From Chloroflexota bacterium (GTDB taxonomy: Bacteria; Chloroflexota; Dehalococcoidia; JACQUA01): a stretch of DNA of 38,427 nt. The notes beneath the pieces are model-generated. The model saw only the letters and a program-made list of their open reading frames with translations. It was not told the DNA's origin and made no database searches. A program made the translations under genes and the position numbers. Positions 14,107 through 23,148 of this stretch are shown here, piece by piece (the first letter of the stretch is position 1; every line of letters starts with the position of its first letter). The stretch is taken from assembly GCA_016210565.1 (NCBI GenBank), contig JACQUA010000299.1, positions 1 to 38,427 of the forward strand, given 5' to 3'.

Positions 14107-15537
14107 ATGGACCTGCAAGTATTCATCGACCAGCTTGACCGCCTGGGCGAGGTGAAGAGGGTGGACGGGGCCGACTGGGACCTGGAAATCGGCGCCCTGA
14201 CCGAGCTATCGGACGAGAGGAAGGGGCCGGCCCTGCTTTTCGACCGGATCAAGGGCTACCCGCCCGGCTACCGGCTGGTGAGCAATCTCACCGGCACGCC
14301 GAGGAGGCTGGCCGCGGCTTTCGGCTACCCCCCGGATATACCCAATATTGATCTGGTCCGGCAGATCAAAGACAGGTTCAAAGACCTGAAGCCCATCGAC
14401 CCGGTCTACGTGGAAAAGGGTCCGGTGACGGAGAACGTCTATGGAGACGGCGAGGTGGACCTTACGAAGTTCCCGGCGCCGAAATGGCACGAGCTCGACG
14501 GCGGCCGCTATCTCGGCACCGGCGACATGGTCATCAGCCGCGACCCCGACGGCGGCTGGGTCAACGCCGGCACATACCGGGCGCAGCTTCACGACCGCGA
14601 GACCCTGGGCGGCTTTATTTCTCCCGGCCACCACGGCCGCATCATCCGGGAGATGTACTGGGCCAGGGGAAAGTCCTGTCCCATGGCGCTGGTCTTCGGC
14701 GCCCATCCCATGGTGCTGTGGCCGTCATTCCTGGCTTTGCCCTGGGGGACCGGAGAATACGGCATGTGCGGCGGGCTGCTGGGAGAACCACTGCAACTCA
14801 TAAAAGGCGAATATACGGGGCTGCCCATTCCAGCGCACGCCGAAATCGCCGTAGAGGGCGAGTGCCCGCCCCCCGAGGTTGAAAGCCGGGAGGAGGGCCC
14901 GTTCGGCGAGTGGCCGGGGTACTACGCTTCGGGAGAGCGCAAGGAGCCGGTAATAAAGGTCAAGAGAGTGATGCACCGCAACAACCCCATTGTCGTCGGC
15001 TTCCCGCCCATGAAGCCCCCGGCCAGCGGGCATGCCAGCTACATCGTGCGGGCGAGCAACATCTGGTACGAGATGGAGCGGCTGGGCATTCCCGGCATCA
15101 AGGGCGTCTGGAACATGCGTTCCGGCGGCTCCAAGTTCCTCATTGTCGTGGCCATCGAGCAGAAATACGCCGGCCATGCCCGGCAGGCGGCCATGGCGGC
15201 CATGTCCGGCAACGAGGGCGCCTTCCATGGCAGGTTTGTCATCGTGGTGGATGAAGACATCGATCCTACCAACGACGAAGACGTCCTGTGGGCGGTGGCC
15301 ACCCGCTGCGACCCGGCCACTTCCATCGAAGTCGTGACCCAGTGCTGGAGCACGCCCCTCGACCCGACATTGCCACCGGACAAGAGGGCCCGGGGAGACT
15401 TTACCAACTCCAGGGCCATCATATCGGCGGTGCGGCCCTTCCACTGGAGGAAGGAGTTCCCCCGGGTCAACCGGGCCAGCAATGAGCTGAGAGAGGCCAC
15501 TATGAAGAAGTGGCGCCACCTGTTCCCGGAAAGCTGA
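14107..15537 (+). CDS. UbiD family decarboxylase (UbiD-B)
   Basis: 476 residues, full length. It has the prFMN decarboxylase marks GWVNAGTYRAQLHDRETLG (Arg near 158), AEIAVEGECPPP, then ESREEGPFGEWPGYY near 260-274 and VDEDIDPTND. These carry the conserved metal/prFMN-binding Asn and Glu and the E-R-E type catalytic residues known for the family. It follows SBP1 by two bases and must be co-transcribed. It is closely similar along its whole length to UbiD-C (same MDLxxFxxQLDxL opening and the same GPFGEWPGYY), so the two arose by duplication. Substrate unknown; reversible (de)carboxylation of an aromatic or alpha,beta-unsaturated acid is the family activity. Confidence 0.93.
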   Translation: MDLQVFIDQLDRLGEVKRVDGADWDLEIGALTELSDERKGPALLFDRIKGYPPGYRLVSNLTGTPRRLAAAFGYPPDIPNIDLVRQIKDRFKDLKPIDPVYVEKGPVTENVYGDGEVDLTKFPAPKWHELDGGRYLGTGDMVISRDPDGGWVNAGTYRAQLHDRETLGGFISPGHHGRIIREMYWARGKSCPMALVFGAHPMVLWPSFLALPWGTGEYGMCGGLLGEPLQLIKGEYTGLPIPAHAEIAVEGECPPPEVESREEGPFGEWPGYYASGERKEPVIKVKRVMHRNNPIVVGFPPMKPPASGHASYIVRASNIWYEMERLGIPGIKGVWNMRSGGSKFLIVVAIEQKYAGHARQAAMAAMSGNEGAFHGRFVIVVDEDIDPTNDEDVLWAVATRCDPATSIEVVTQCWSTPLDPTLPPDKRARGDFTNSRAIISAVRPFHWRKEFPRVNRASNELREATMKKWRHLFPES

Positions 15538-16089
15538 TTGTATGGGCGCCATGCATGGCCACCCGGGGGGGGTACCCATGGCTTCAGCGTTGTGGGGCGC
15601 GGTCATCCTAGCCGCAGGTCTTTAGCCGGCGGGGGGTGTCTGTAACCCATACCCCCGATCCAGCCCTCTTCTTTACCCGCATCCCGGGTGCTGGACACAG
15701 AACGTTTTCCGAAATGCGGGACCCGCCCAGGCCCGGTACCATCCCGATGCACCGGGGTGAGCGCTGGATCTTCTACGCGGCAGGTATTTGTCCTCCTGAG
15801 GGTCGACAAGGGCCCGCTGCGGGGCGCATGGCGCTAAATGTCAGTGACAAAGATATATTGACAGCAGTCTCGTTCACCGCCCACAGGCACGGTGGCCTGT
15901 GATACCGGCCGGGGCGGGCGGCGCCGGGCGGCGGACCATGCCCCGTACCTGATACGGGTTAGGGTGACAAGCCTTCAGGACTCCTGCCGTTCTGACCCTC
16001 GTGCTTTCCGTGAGCGAACGGGCAAGATGCCCGTTCTACCGGTTTTGAGACATTAGGCGGCCTGTGGTGGGGGCATTTGATCGGTTGCG
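15538..16089. other. 552 bp intergenic region built of dispersed repeats
   Basis: No gene is supported. It contains an inverted pair GATCCAGC (15657-15664) and GCTGGATC (15763-15770) around ~100 bp; a motif with GGTACCATCCCGATGCACCG also seen near 25940; one CACAGGCACGGTGGCCTGTG palindrome (15882-15901); and a 9-bp stem, GAACGGGCA/TGCCCGTTC, at 16016-16036. Confidence 0.6.
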
Positions 16090-16570
16090 CTAACGCCCCT
16101 CATACGCCCACTGGTGGGTTCCAATGACCAGTTTCTTCATTGGCAGCAAGGCCCTCATCACCCTCTCCGCCTTTTCGGCATCTCCGTCCTGCAGCATCAC
16201 ACCCAGTACGGCAGGGACGATTTGCCGTGATAAGCCATGCTTGTCCTTCAGCCAGCCGCATTGTTGCGCCTTTTCATCTCCGCCTTCAGAAAGCTTTTCC
16301 CAATAGTAATCCAGTTCTTCCTGCGACTCGCAGCTTACCATGAACGATATGGCTTCCCTGAACTTGAAAACCGGCCCGCCGTTCAGGGCCATAAATTCCT
16401 GTCCCGCGAGCTCGAACGAAACAGTCATTACGGACCCCTTTTCTCTCCCGGAAACCTTCGCCATAACGAGAAATATTCCCAATTGCTGAATCCTTGAATA
16501 TCGAGACATAGAAGTTGGCCGCCTCTTCGGCCTGGCTATCGAACCACAGGTGTGCGGTGATCTTCTGCAT
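16090..16570 (-). pseudogene. VOC/PhnB-like protein, frameshifted
   Basis: Two overlapping frames together give one glyoxalase-fold (VOC, PhnB/3-demethylubiquinone methyltransferase-like) protein of about 160 residues. The first frame holds the start [18 protein letters not shown] and FYVSIFKDS, with GGAGG upstream of the ATG. The second holds [20 protein letters not shown] through to the stop at 16090. The break is at the AAA run 16452-16454, where one extra T on the coding strand shifts the frame; removing it restores [14 protein letters not shown]. It may be a real lesion or a homopolymer sequencing error. The rest of the protein looks intact. Function unknown; it has no obvious tie to its neighbours. 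Confidence 0.82.
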
Positions 16571-16895
16571 GAATATCCTCCTCTCTGCTGATAATCAATA
16601 CGAAAGGCAGTGAATAGCGGTGCATAGTCTCACGCCAAGACACAGTGGACACAAAGGAATTGGCGTACCCCGGGGCCGGGTTGGCTGTTTTGCTGCAAGA
16701 CGTCAACCGGGAAGTACTGGACTTTGGCGGGTGTTTCACCACTCAGGGCGGGGAAGGGCTTGATTTTCCACCGGATGGGTTTTTCTGGTAGAATGCAGGG
16801 CATTGGCGGGACAAACGATGCCCGACTTATGAACATTGTGCCTTTACCCCTATTCACAGGGAACAAGCTGCAATAGCCTGACTATGGTCTTCAGG
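16571..16895. other. Intergenic region between VOC gene and repeat array
   Basis: No gene supported. It holds a decayed copy of the 'CCAAGACACAG...ACACAAAGG' dispersed repeat (16630-16665) and otherwise unstructured sequence. Confidence 0.5.
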
Positions 16896-17003
16896 CACAG
16901 GCACGGTGGCCTGTCGTACCGGTTCAACTCTCACAGGCACGGTGGCCTGTCGTACCGGTTCAACTCTCACAGGCACGGTGGCCTGTGGTACCGGCAATGA
17001 GTC
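16896..17003. repeat. Three tandem 36-bp palindromic repeats
   Basis: CACAGGCACGGTGGCCTG starts at 16896, 16932 and 16968, an exact 36-bp period, with nearly identical linkers (CGTACCGGTTCAACTCT). Each unit is a short palindrome. The array ends ~30 bp before the SBP2 ribosome binding site. Single copies of the same family occur at 15882 and 18436, an inverted one at 18348, and a variant at 31695. Confidence 0.88.
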
Positions 17004-17035
17004 CATCACGAAGAGAACACGGAAAAGGAGAACCA

Positions 17036-18205
17036 ATGAAGAGAATGTTACTATCGGCATTGGCTTTGCTTCTGGTGTTGCTGGCCGTGGTCAACTGCAC
17101 GAGGAGAGTCAGCGAGACCCCGGCGACACCGGCAAAGCCCACACCTGGCGGGGTGGCCGCCAGGCCCGAATGGCAGCAGCGATGGGAGACAACCCTGGCC
17201 AAAGCAAAGGAAGAGGGGACGGTGTCCATCATAAACACCGTCTGGTCGCCGCGGATCGCTCCCCTTATCGGACAGGCCTTCAAGGAGAAATACGGCATTA
17301 ATCTTGAGAACACTCCCACCGCCCGCGGCACCGAGATGGTGGCCAAGATCAAGGCCGAACAGTCCGCCGGGCTCTATCTCTATGACTTTTTCGGCCTCGG
17401 CTCGACCACAGCCCTGACCATAATGAGGCCGGACGGGCTCCTGGGCCCCATCGAGCCGCTCTTGATTCTCCCGGAGACCAAAGACCCGGCGGCCTGGCGG
17501 GGAAACAAGCTTCCCTTCCTGGACCAGACCAGGCTGTTTCTAGCCATGGGCGCTTCCAAACAGCCCTTCATCACCATAAATACAACCATGATCAAGCAGG
17601 GAGAGATCACCAGCTACGAAGACCTGCTCAAGCCGCAATATCAGGGGAAGATGACCATCAATGATCCCACCGTCCCTGGGGTGGGCATAACCATCCTTGC
17701 TAACCTGTCCCTGGATGTCTGGGATAAGGAAAGAACAAAGGACTTCCTGACCCGGCTGGTGAGGGACCAGAAGGTGGTTATCGAGCGGGACAATCGCGTA
17801 CACGTGGAAAGCGTGGCCCGGGGCAAGTATGCCATCGCTCTCAGCGCGTCGCCGGAGACGGTGTCGACGTTCCTGGATGCCGGAGCGCCCCTGGCCTTGC
17901 TGACTGCCAGGGAGGGGACTCCTGTGACCTCGGCTGCGGCCGGGGCTTCCGTGCCCACCAGGATGGCCCATCCCAACGCCGGCGTGGTCTTCCTCAACTG
18001 GCTGCTGACCAAAGAGGGGCAGAGCGTACTGGCCAAAGCTTTCGGCTTCCCCAGCACCCGCGCCGACGCTTCGACCGAGGGAATCCACTCGGTGTACTTG
18101 TTTCAGCCCGGCGAGAAGCTATTCATCGCCGACGAAAGGTACGTCCAGGCCTTTGGCGAATGGACCGGCCTGAGCAAGCAGATTATCGAAGCGGCTTCGA
18201 AATGA
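17036..18205 (+). CDS. Fe3+-type ABC solute-binding lipoprotein (SBP2)
   Basis: 389 residues from the ATG at 17036, chosen over an upstream start because AAGGAG lies 5 bases before it and the signal peptide starts there. The hydrophobic run ALALLLVLLAVV ends at Cys21; VVNC is an atypical lipobox (Asn at -1), so lipidation is less certain than for the other copies. The mature part shares KAKEEGTVSI, RGTEMVAKIKAEQSAGLYLYDFFG, RDNRVHVESVARGKYAIALS and HPNAGVVFLNWLLTKEGQSV with SBP3. Identity with SBP3 is high even at silent sites. It is followed by rSAM1 after a 277-bp repeat-filled gap. The ligand is not deducible. Confidence 0.87.
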   Translation: MKRMLLSALALLLVLLAVVNCTRRVSETPATPAKPTPGGVAARPEWQQRWETTLAKAKEEGTVSIINTVWSPRIAPLIGQAFKEKYGINLENTPTARGTEMVAKIKAEQSAGLYLYDFFGLGSTTALTIMRPDGLLGPIEPLLILPETKDPAAWRGNKLPFLDQTRLFLAMGASKQPFITINTTMIKQGEITSYEDLLKPQYQGKMTINDPTVPGVGITILANLSLDVWDKERTKDFLTRLVRDQKVVIERDNRVHVESVARGKYAIALSASPETVSTFLDAGAPLALLTAREGTPVTSAAAGASVPTRMAHPNAGVVFLNWLLTKEGQSVLAKAFGFPSTRADASTEGIHSVYLFQPGEKLFIADERYVQAFGEWTGLSKQIIEAASK

Positions 18206-18217
18206 GGACGTTTTCTT

Positions 18218-18285
18218 AACCACGAAAGACACGAAAGGGCCGGATACCCATTTCGTGTTCTTCGCGTGTTTCGTGGTAGAACGTT
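18218..18285. repeat. Imperfect hairpin of ACCACGAAA-type dispersed repeat
   Basis: TTAACCACGAAAGACACGAAAGG is followed by the inverse TTTCGTGTTCTTCGCGTGTTTCGTGG after a short spacer. It sits 12 bp after the SBP2 stop and could act as a weak terminator. A half copy is at 31750-31775. Confidence 0.65.
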
Positions 18286-18347
18286 TCTTGTAGTCACGAG
18301 CCCCTCGCTACGGTGTCAAAGGCTCTGGCGGTCCCACACCGAGCATC

Positions 18348-18460
18348 GGTACCGCAGGCCGCCGTGCCTGCGAGAGCCGGCAAGCCACCAGGGCCGAGAC
18401 TGGCCGGGGCCAGCGCCGCCTGAGGGCCCGGCCCCCACAGGCACGGTGGCCTGCGGTACC
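18348..18460. repeat. Inverted pair of the GGTACC/CACAGG repeat
   Basis: The copy at 18348-18372 and the copy at 18436-18460 are inverse to each other with only two differences over 25 bases. They could form a long hairpin just before rSAM1, the same unit as in the 16896 array. Confidence 0.75.
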
Positions 18461-18482
18461 GGGGGTGTCAACGGAGACATAG

Positions 18483-19772
18483 ATGAATCTTGTTCAGGCG
18501 TTCAAGGTCTTTCCGGACGTTGCGCCGTCCATTATCGTCAAGTCGGATTTACTCCGCCTGGGGGTGCGCTTCGGCGAAGCCGCCAGGGCCAATTTCCGGG
18601 ACAGGGAAGACCTTCTCTTCAAAGGGAGCCGCTTGTTCGGCAGCGACCGGGGCGAGCTAACCTTTCAACGCTTGAAATTGCCGGCCATATGTTACCTGGA
18701 AGACGGCACACGGCAGGGAACGATGGTCCAGACCCGGATTTACGGGGAGTCTCCGTACCTGATTGATCTGGTGGACGGCGAATTCAAACTGTTCTGGAAT
18801 GACGAGGACCTGATGAAGGTCCGGTTCCAGCCCGTTCCGGAATATTATGAGAGGAAGATTGACGGCGTTCCCATGAGGGAGATCGTCTTTTGTGCGGGGG
18901 ACCTGCTGTTTCTTCCCGCCAACCGGTTCTGCGAGTACTTCGCCCGGGACCGGCAATGCCTGTATTGCGACCTGACCCCTTTCGCCCATGCCCTGAAGAA
19001 GGAAGGCGAACCGATGGTGCTGAGAAAGAAGGCCGAGCAGGCGGCGCTGGTGCTCGAAGTGGGCCTGCACGAGGCGAATTTCCGTCACATATTCATCACG
19101 GGAGGTACTTTTTTCACCAGGTACCAGGGCAAGACGGAGCTCGAATGGTACATCGAGCTCCTGAACACCATAAGGGAGAGACTGAGGCTCTGGTATCCCA
19201 CCTCGTTCCAGTTGTCAGCCCAGGATGACGAGGGCTGGAAACGGGTCAGAGAGACGGGCGTGCCCACGATTGAACCCAATATCGAGGTCTGGGACAAGAG
19301 GCTGTTCGAGATCATCTGTCCGGGTAAGGCGGAGCACGTCGGCTACGACCAGTGGATAAGGCGGACGGTGCGGGCGGTAGACTTCTGGGGGGTGGGGAAC
19401 GTCAATCCCAGCTTCGTGCCGGGGGTGGAAATGGCGCAGCCCTTCGGGTTCAAGACCGTTGACGAAGCGGTGAAATCGAACCTCTCGGGTTATGATTTCC
19501 TGATGGGCCACGGGGTGCTGCCGAGGCAGGGGGAGTTCTGGTGCGTGGTATCGGATTCCAAACTGGCGGGGAGCGAGCCGCCGCCGCTGGAATACTTTGT
19601 ACGGCTGGGGATAGGCTACCTGGAAATACGGGAGAAACACGGTTTCACTTGCCCGCCGCCGTCCCTGTGCCGCAGTTGCATGCTCCACGGCACGGAGTAC
19701 GATTTTGAGTACTGGCATGGCAGCGGGCCTGCCTCGAAAAGAGCTGAAGGGGAGGAAATCAGGACTGAATAA
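18483..19772 (+). CDS. Radical-SAM-like protein with CX8CX2C motif (rSAM1)
   Basis: 429 residues. C150, C159 and C162 (RFCEYFARDRQCLYCDLTP) form a CX8CX2C triad in place of the usual radical SAM CX3CX2C. It is followed by ITGGTFF near 205 (position of the GGE SAM-binding motif) and by a barrel-like stretch EVWDKRLFEIICPGKAEHVG. A second triad, C390, C396, C399 (CX5CX2C), near the end suggests an auxiliary iron-sulfur cluster. The first ~140 residues form a distinct domain (SDLLRLGVRFGEAARANFRD, GSRLFGSDRGELTFQR) I do not recognise. GGAGA lies 8 bases before the ATG. Two paralogs are at 23149 and 29571, always beside an SBP or UbiD gene. Function unknown; radical chemistry on the cassette substrate, or modification of a partner, is inference. 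Confidence 0.78.
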   Translation: MNLVQAFKVFPDVAPSIIVKSDLLRLGVRFGEAARANFRDREDLLFKGSRLFGSDRGELTFQRLKLPAICYLEDGTRQGTMVQTRIYGESPYLIDLVDGEFKLFWNDEDLMKVRFQPVPEYYERKIDGVPMREIVFCAGDLLFLPANRFCEYFARDRQCLYCDLTPFAHALKKEGEPMVLRKKAEQAALVLEVGLHEANFRHIFITGGTFFTRYQGKTELEWYIELLNTIRERLRLWYPTSFQLSAQDDEGWKRVRETGVPTIEPNIEVWDKRLFEIICPGKAEHVGYDQWIRRTVRAVDFWGVGNVNPSFVPGVEMAQPFGFKTVDEAVKSNLSGYDFLMGHGVLPRQGEFWCVVSDSKLAGSEPPPLEYFVRLGIGYLEIREKHGFTCPPPSLCRSCMLHGTEYDFEYWHGSGPASKRAEGEEIRTE

Positions 19773-19775
19773 CGA

Positions 19776-19925
19776 GATGTCATTCTGAGCGAAGACGAGC
19801 GTGAGCGAGTCGGAGTCGAAGAATCCTTCGCTTCGCTCAGGACAAGGTCTTTCGGACACGCGGCACCAAAGGCCCTTCGCCTACTCCTTCGCTTCGCTCA
19901 GGGCTCCGGCTCAGGGTGACAGGCG
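19776..19925. repeat. Dispersed GTCATTCTGAGCGAAGACGAG repeat, two inverse-oriented modules
   Basis: Between rSAM1 and SBP3 lies a copy related to the tandem unit at 1-290: GTCATTCTGAGCGAAGACGA, then TCGAAGAATCCTTCGCTTCG, then CTCCGGCTCAGGGTGACAGG. No gene is supported, though one frame is open through it. Confidence 0.75.
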
Positions 19926-19962
19926 TCTGGAGCGTTCGCCTCGCGGAGAAACGAGAAGAAAG

Positions 19963-21131
19963 ATGAAGTTTGTATCGTTTCTAGCGGCCATTCTTCTGGC
20001 GGCGCTGATCGCCGGCGGCTGCGTCCAGGGGTCAACCGGGACCGCCGTTCCGCCGCCAAAGGGCGCCGCCGCGACAGTCCCGGCCAAAGCGGATTGGGAG
20101 CGGCAATGGGAAACCGCTGTGGCCAAAGCCAGGGAAGAGGGGACCGTGTCCGTAATCAGGAGCGCGTGGTCGCCCAGGGTCGGGGCTGTCATCGGGCGGG
20201 CCTTCAGGGAGAAATACGGAATAAACCTGGAGGAGACCCCGGCCGCCCGCGGGACCGAAATGGTGGCCAAAATCAAGGCCGAACAGGCTGCCGGGCTTTA
20301 CCTGTATGATTTCTTTGGAGGCGGGTCGACCACGGCGCTCACCATAATGAAGCCGGAGGGACTGCTTGGTCCCATCGAGCCGCTGTTGATCCTTCCGGAG
20401 GCCAGAGATCCGGCGGCCTGGCGGGGGAACAGGCTTCCCTTCGTGGACCAGACCAGGCTGTTCCTGGGTATGGGGGCTTCCAAGCAGCCGTTCATCACCA
20501 TAAATACAACCATGATCAAGCAGGGAGAGATCACCAGCTACGAAGACCTGCTGAAACCCCAGTACCAGGAAAAAATGACGATGAATGATCCCACAGTTCC
20601 CGGCGTGGGCGTTACCATACTGGCCAACCTTTCCCTGGATGTCTGGGACCAGCAGAGGACAAAGGACTTCCTGACAAGACTGGTGAGAGACCAGAAGGTG
20701 GCTATCGAGCGGGACAACCGCCTGCACGTGGAAAACGTGGCCCGGGGCAAATACGCCATTGCCCTCAGCGCCTCGCCGGAAACCCTGGCGACCTTCATTG
20801 AAGCGGGCGCGCCCCTGGCGGTGATCGTTGTGAAGGAGGGCACCCCTGTCACGGCGGGCGCTTTCGGCGGCTCAGTCCCCACACCAGGATGGCCCATCCC
20901 AACGCCGGCCTGGTCTTCCTGAACTGGCTCTTGACCAAAGAGGGCCAGAGCGTCATGGCCAGGGGGTTCGGTTTTCCCAGTACGCGGGCGGATGCTTCCA
21001 CAGAGGGAATCAATCCCGTATATCTATTTCAACCGGGCGAGAAGCTCTTCTTTAACGATGAAAGATACGTGGCCGCCTTCGGCGAATGGACCGGACTGAG
21101 CAAGCAGATTATCGAAGCAGCTTCGAAGTGA
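19963..21131 (+). pseudogene. Solute-binding lipoprotein SBP3, frameshifted near its C-terminus
   Basis: The ATG at 19963 begins a lipoprotein signal ending at lipobox IAGGC (Cys20). The frame then follows SBP2 closely to about codon 306. At 20881-20884 the sequence has CCCCACACCAGG where SBP2 has CCCACCAGG: two extra bases shift the frame, giving a premature stop at 20922. The correct frame resumes at once with MAHPNAGLVFLNWLLTKEGQ and runs to 21131, ending TGLSKQIIEAASK like SBP2. Intact length would be ~389 residues. The lesion must be recent, since the downstream part has no other damage; a sequencing error is also possible. Translation without the last ~80 residues would remove part of the second binding lobe. 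Confidence 0.85.
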
Positions 21132-21164
21132 GGAAAACAAATGACGAATCAAACGGGAAATGAA

Positions 21165-21379
21165 GAAGTCCGAGTGACGAATGACCAACGCTCAGAACAT
21201 GTCATTGCGAGTGAAGCGAAGCAATCTCCGGGATGGCCAGCCAACTGGGGGATTGCTTCGTCACTTCGTTCCTCGCAACGACGGTCCGTTTTCATCCTTC
21301 ATTGTGCGCCATCGGCGCACGGGGGGTTGATTCGAATTTCGTCATTCGTCATTCCTTGGTCATTCGTCATTCGGACTTC
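21165..21379. repeat. Nested inverted repeats before UbiD-C
   Basis: Outer arms at 21165-21187 and 21357-21379 match 22 of 23 bases as an inverted pair. Inside them are inverse copies of the CATTGCGAGTGAAGCGAAGC repeat (21199-21224 and 21252-21283) and a GTGCGCC/GGCGCAC hairpin (21304-21320). This fills the gap between SBP3 and UbiD-C; no gene is seen. The arms also contain repeats of ATTCGTCATTC. Confidence 0.75.
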
Positions 21380-21436
21380 GAATTTCTCGCCTGGTCATTC
21401 GTCATTCGCATTTCGCCATTTGAAAAGAGGTGTCTT

Positions 21437-22873
21437 ATGGACCTGAGGAAGTTCCTGGAACAGCTGGACAGTCTAAAAGAGCTGGAGATGCTGGAAGGCG
21501 CCGACTGGAATCTGGAGATCGGCGCCATCACCGAGCTCTCCGACGAAAAGAACGGCCCGGCCCTGCTCTTCGACAAGATCAAAGGCTACCCCGCAGGGCA
21601 CCGGGTGGTGAGCAATCTGCTGGGCACGCCGAGGCGATGGGGGGTGGCTTTCGGATTGCCTTCGGACATCGGACCGACGGAAATAGTGCTCCGCGCCAAG
21701 CAGAAGCTTACCAGCCTCCGCCCGGTTGCGCCCGTTGAGGTATCGACAGGCCCTGTGCTGGAGAACGTCCAGGAAGGGGATGATGTGGACATGCTCAGCT
21801 TTCCAGTCCCCAAATGGCATGAATACGACGGCGGGCGCTACATCGGCACCGCGGACATGATCATCACGCGGGACCCGCAGGGCGGCTGGGTGAATGTGGG
21901 CACCTACCGGATACAGCTTCACGACCGCCGCACCCTGGGATGGTTTACGTCCCCCGGCCAGCACGGCCGCCAGATGCGGGAAGCCTACTGGGCGCAGGGC
22001 AAGGCCTGTCCGGTAGCGGCGGTATTCGGCGCCCACCCCCTCGTCTGGATGCCGTCATTCCTGACCCTCCCCTGGGGCAGTTCGGAGTTGGAGATGGTGG
22101 GCGGACTCCTGGGGGAACCCCTCCAGGTCATAAAGGGCAAACTCACCGGGCTGCCGGTTCCGGCCCACGGCGAAATAGTCATTGAAGGGGAGTGCCCTCC
22201 CCCCACGGTTGAAACCCGGGAGGAAGGGCCTTTCGGGGAATGGCCCGGCTACTACGGTTCGGGGGTCCGCAAAGAAGCGGTGATCCGGGTCAAGCGGGTC
22301 ATGTACCGGCGGAATCCAGTCATTGTAGGCGTGCCGCCGCTCAAGCCGCCCGCCAGCGCCAACGCCACCTACATCGTTAAGTCGGCCCAGATCTGGAGCG
22401 AGATAGAAAAGCTGGGCATCCCGGGAATCAAGGGGGTATGGTGCAACCGGTCCGGCGGCGGCAGATATCTCACCATCGTTTCCATCGAGCAGAAGTACGC
22501 CGGCCACGCCAGGCAAGTGGCTATGGCCGCCATGGCCTGTCCTACCGGCGCCCAGCACGGACGCTTTGTGGTGGTGGTGGATGAGGACATCGATCCCAGC
22601 AATGAAGAGGACGTGCTGTGGGCATTGTGCAGCCGCTGCGACCCGGCGGAGCACATCGAAACCGTCAGGAACTGCTGGACGACGCCCCTGGACCCCACGC
22701 TCTCCCCGGAAAAGCGAGCCGCGGGCAATATCTCCAATTCCCGGGCCATGCTCCTGGCCTGCAAGCCGTACTACTGGAAGAAGGACTTCCCCAGGGTGAA
22801 CCGGGCCAGCGATGAGCTGCGGGAACAGACGCGGAACAAATGGAAAGCCCGGCTGCCCGGCCTGGCCCGGTGA
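21437..22873 (+). CDS. UbiD family decarboxylase (UbiD-C)
   Basis: 478 residues from the ATG at 21437, preceded by AGAGG at 8 bases. The frame is open much further upstream, but that part is repeat sequence and the ATG matches UbiD-B's MDLQVFIDQLDRL start. Motifs: GWVNVGTYRIQLHDRRTLG, GEIVIEGECPPP, ETREEGPFGEWPGYYGSG near 262 and VDEDIDPSNEED, so the prFMN and metal site is complete. It is a close paralog of UbiD-B. It sits between SBP3 and rSAM2, forming the one complete SBP-UbiD-rSAM cassette on one strand. Substrate unknown. Confidence 0.92.
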   Translation: MDLRKFLEQLDSLKELEMLEGADWNLEIGAITELSDEKNGPALLFDKIKGYPAGHRVVSNLLGTPRRWGVAFGLPSDIGPTEIVLRAKQKLTSLRPVAPVEVSTGPVLENVQEGDDVDMLSFPVPKWHEYDGGRYIGTADMIITRDPQGGWVNVGTYRIQLHDRRTLGWFTSPGQHGRQMREAYWAQGKACPVAAVFGAHPLVWMPSFLTLPWGSSELEMVGGLLGEPLQVIKGKLTGLPVPAHGEIVIEGECPPPTVETREEGPFGEWPGYYGSGVRKEAVIRVKRVMYRRNPVIVGVPPLKPPASANATYIVKSAQIWSEIEKLGIPGIKGVWCNRSGGGRYLTIVSIEQKYAGHARQVAMAAMACPTGAQHGRFVVVVDEDIDPSNEEDVLWALCSRCDPAEHIETVRNCWTTPLDPTLSPEKRAAGNISNSRAMLLACKPYYWKKDFPRVNRASDELREQTRNKWKARLPGLAR

Positions 22874-22875
22874 CT

Positions 22876-23130
22876 CTCCCCCTTTGAAAAAGGGGGATTA
22901 AGGGGGATTTAGAAACCAACACAGAAGACACAGTTTTTACCGCAAAGGGCGCAAAGGAACACAGAGGGAAGAGCACAGACGGAATCACGAGCCTCTGCGA
23001 GCCTCAGCGTCCTCTGCGGTGAAAGCGTCCCCTTTTCGCTGGCTTTACCGTACGCAGCATTTATTATTGCGTTCGTATTAGTCTGGCCACCATGGAAATC
23101 CCCCTGTATCCCCCTTTGCGAAAGGGGGAG
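22876..23130. repeat. 255-bp element bounded by 35-bp inverted arms
   Basis: The arms at 22876-22910 and 23096-23130 (CTCCCCCTTTGAAAAAGGGG and onward) match 30 of 35 bases as inverse copies. They enclose a second inverse-type repeat (ACCGCAAAGGGCGCAAAGG near 22940 with CCTCTGCGGTGAAAG near 23015). A related single copy is at 31843-31873. It resembles a nested composite of intergenic repeats or a non-autonomous element; no coding frame is seen. Confidence 0.7.
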
Positions 23131-23148
23131 TAACGTGAGAGGACAGAA

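Noticed and set aside
15942..15970. TPP-riboswitch-like string (ACCTGATACGGGTTAGGG)
   Set aside because: The other conserved part of the THI box is not found upstream, the next gene is on the opposite strand and not thiamine-related, and the string forms part of a dispersed repeat.
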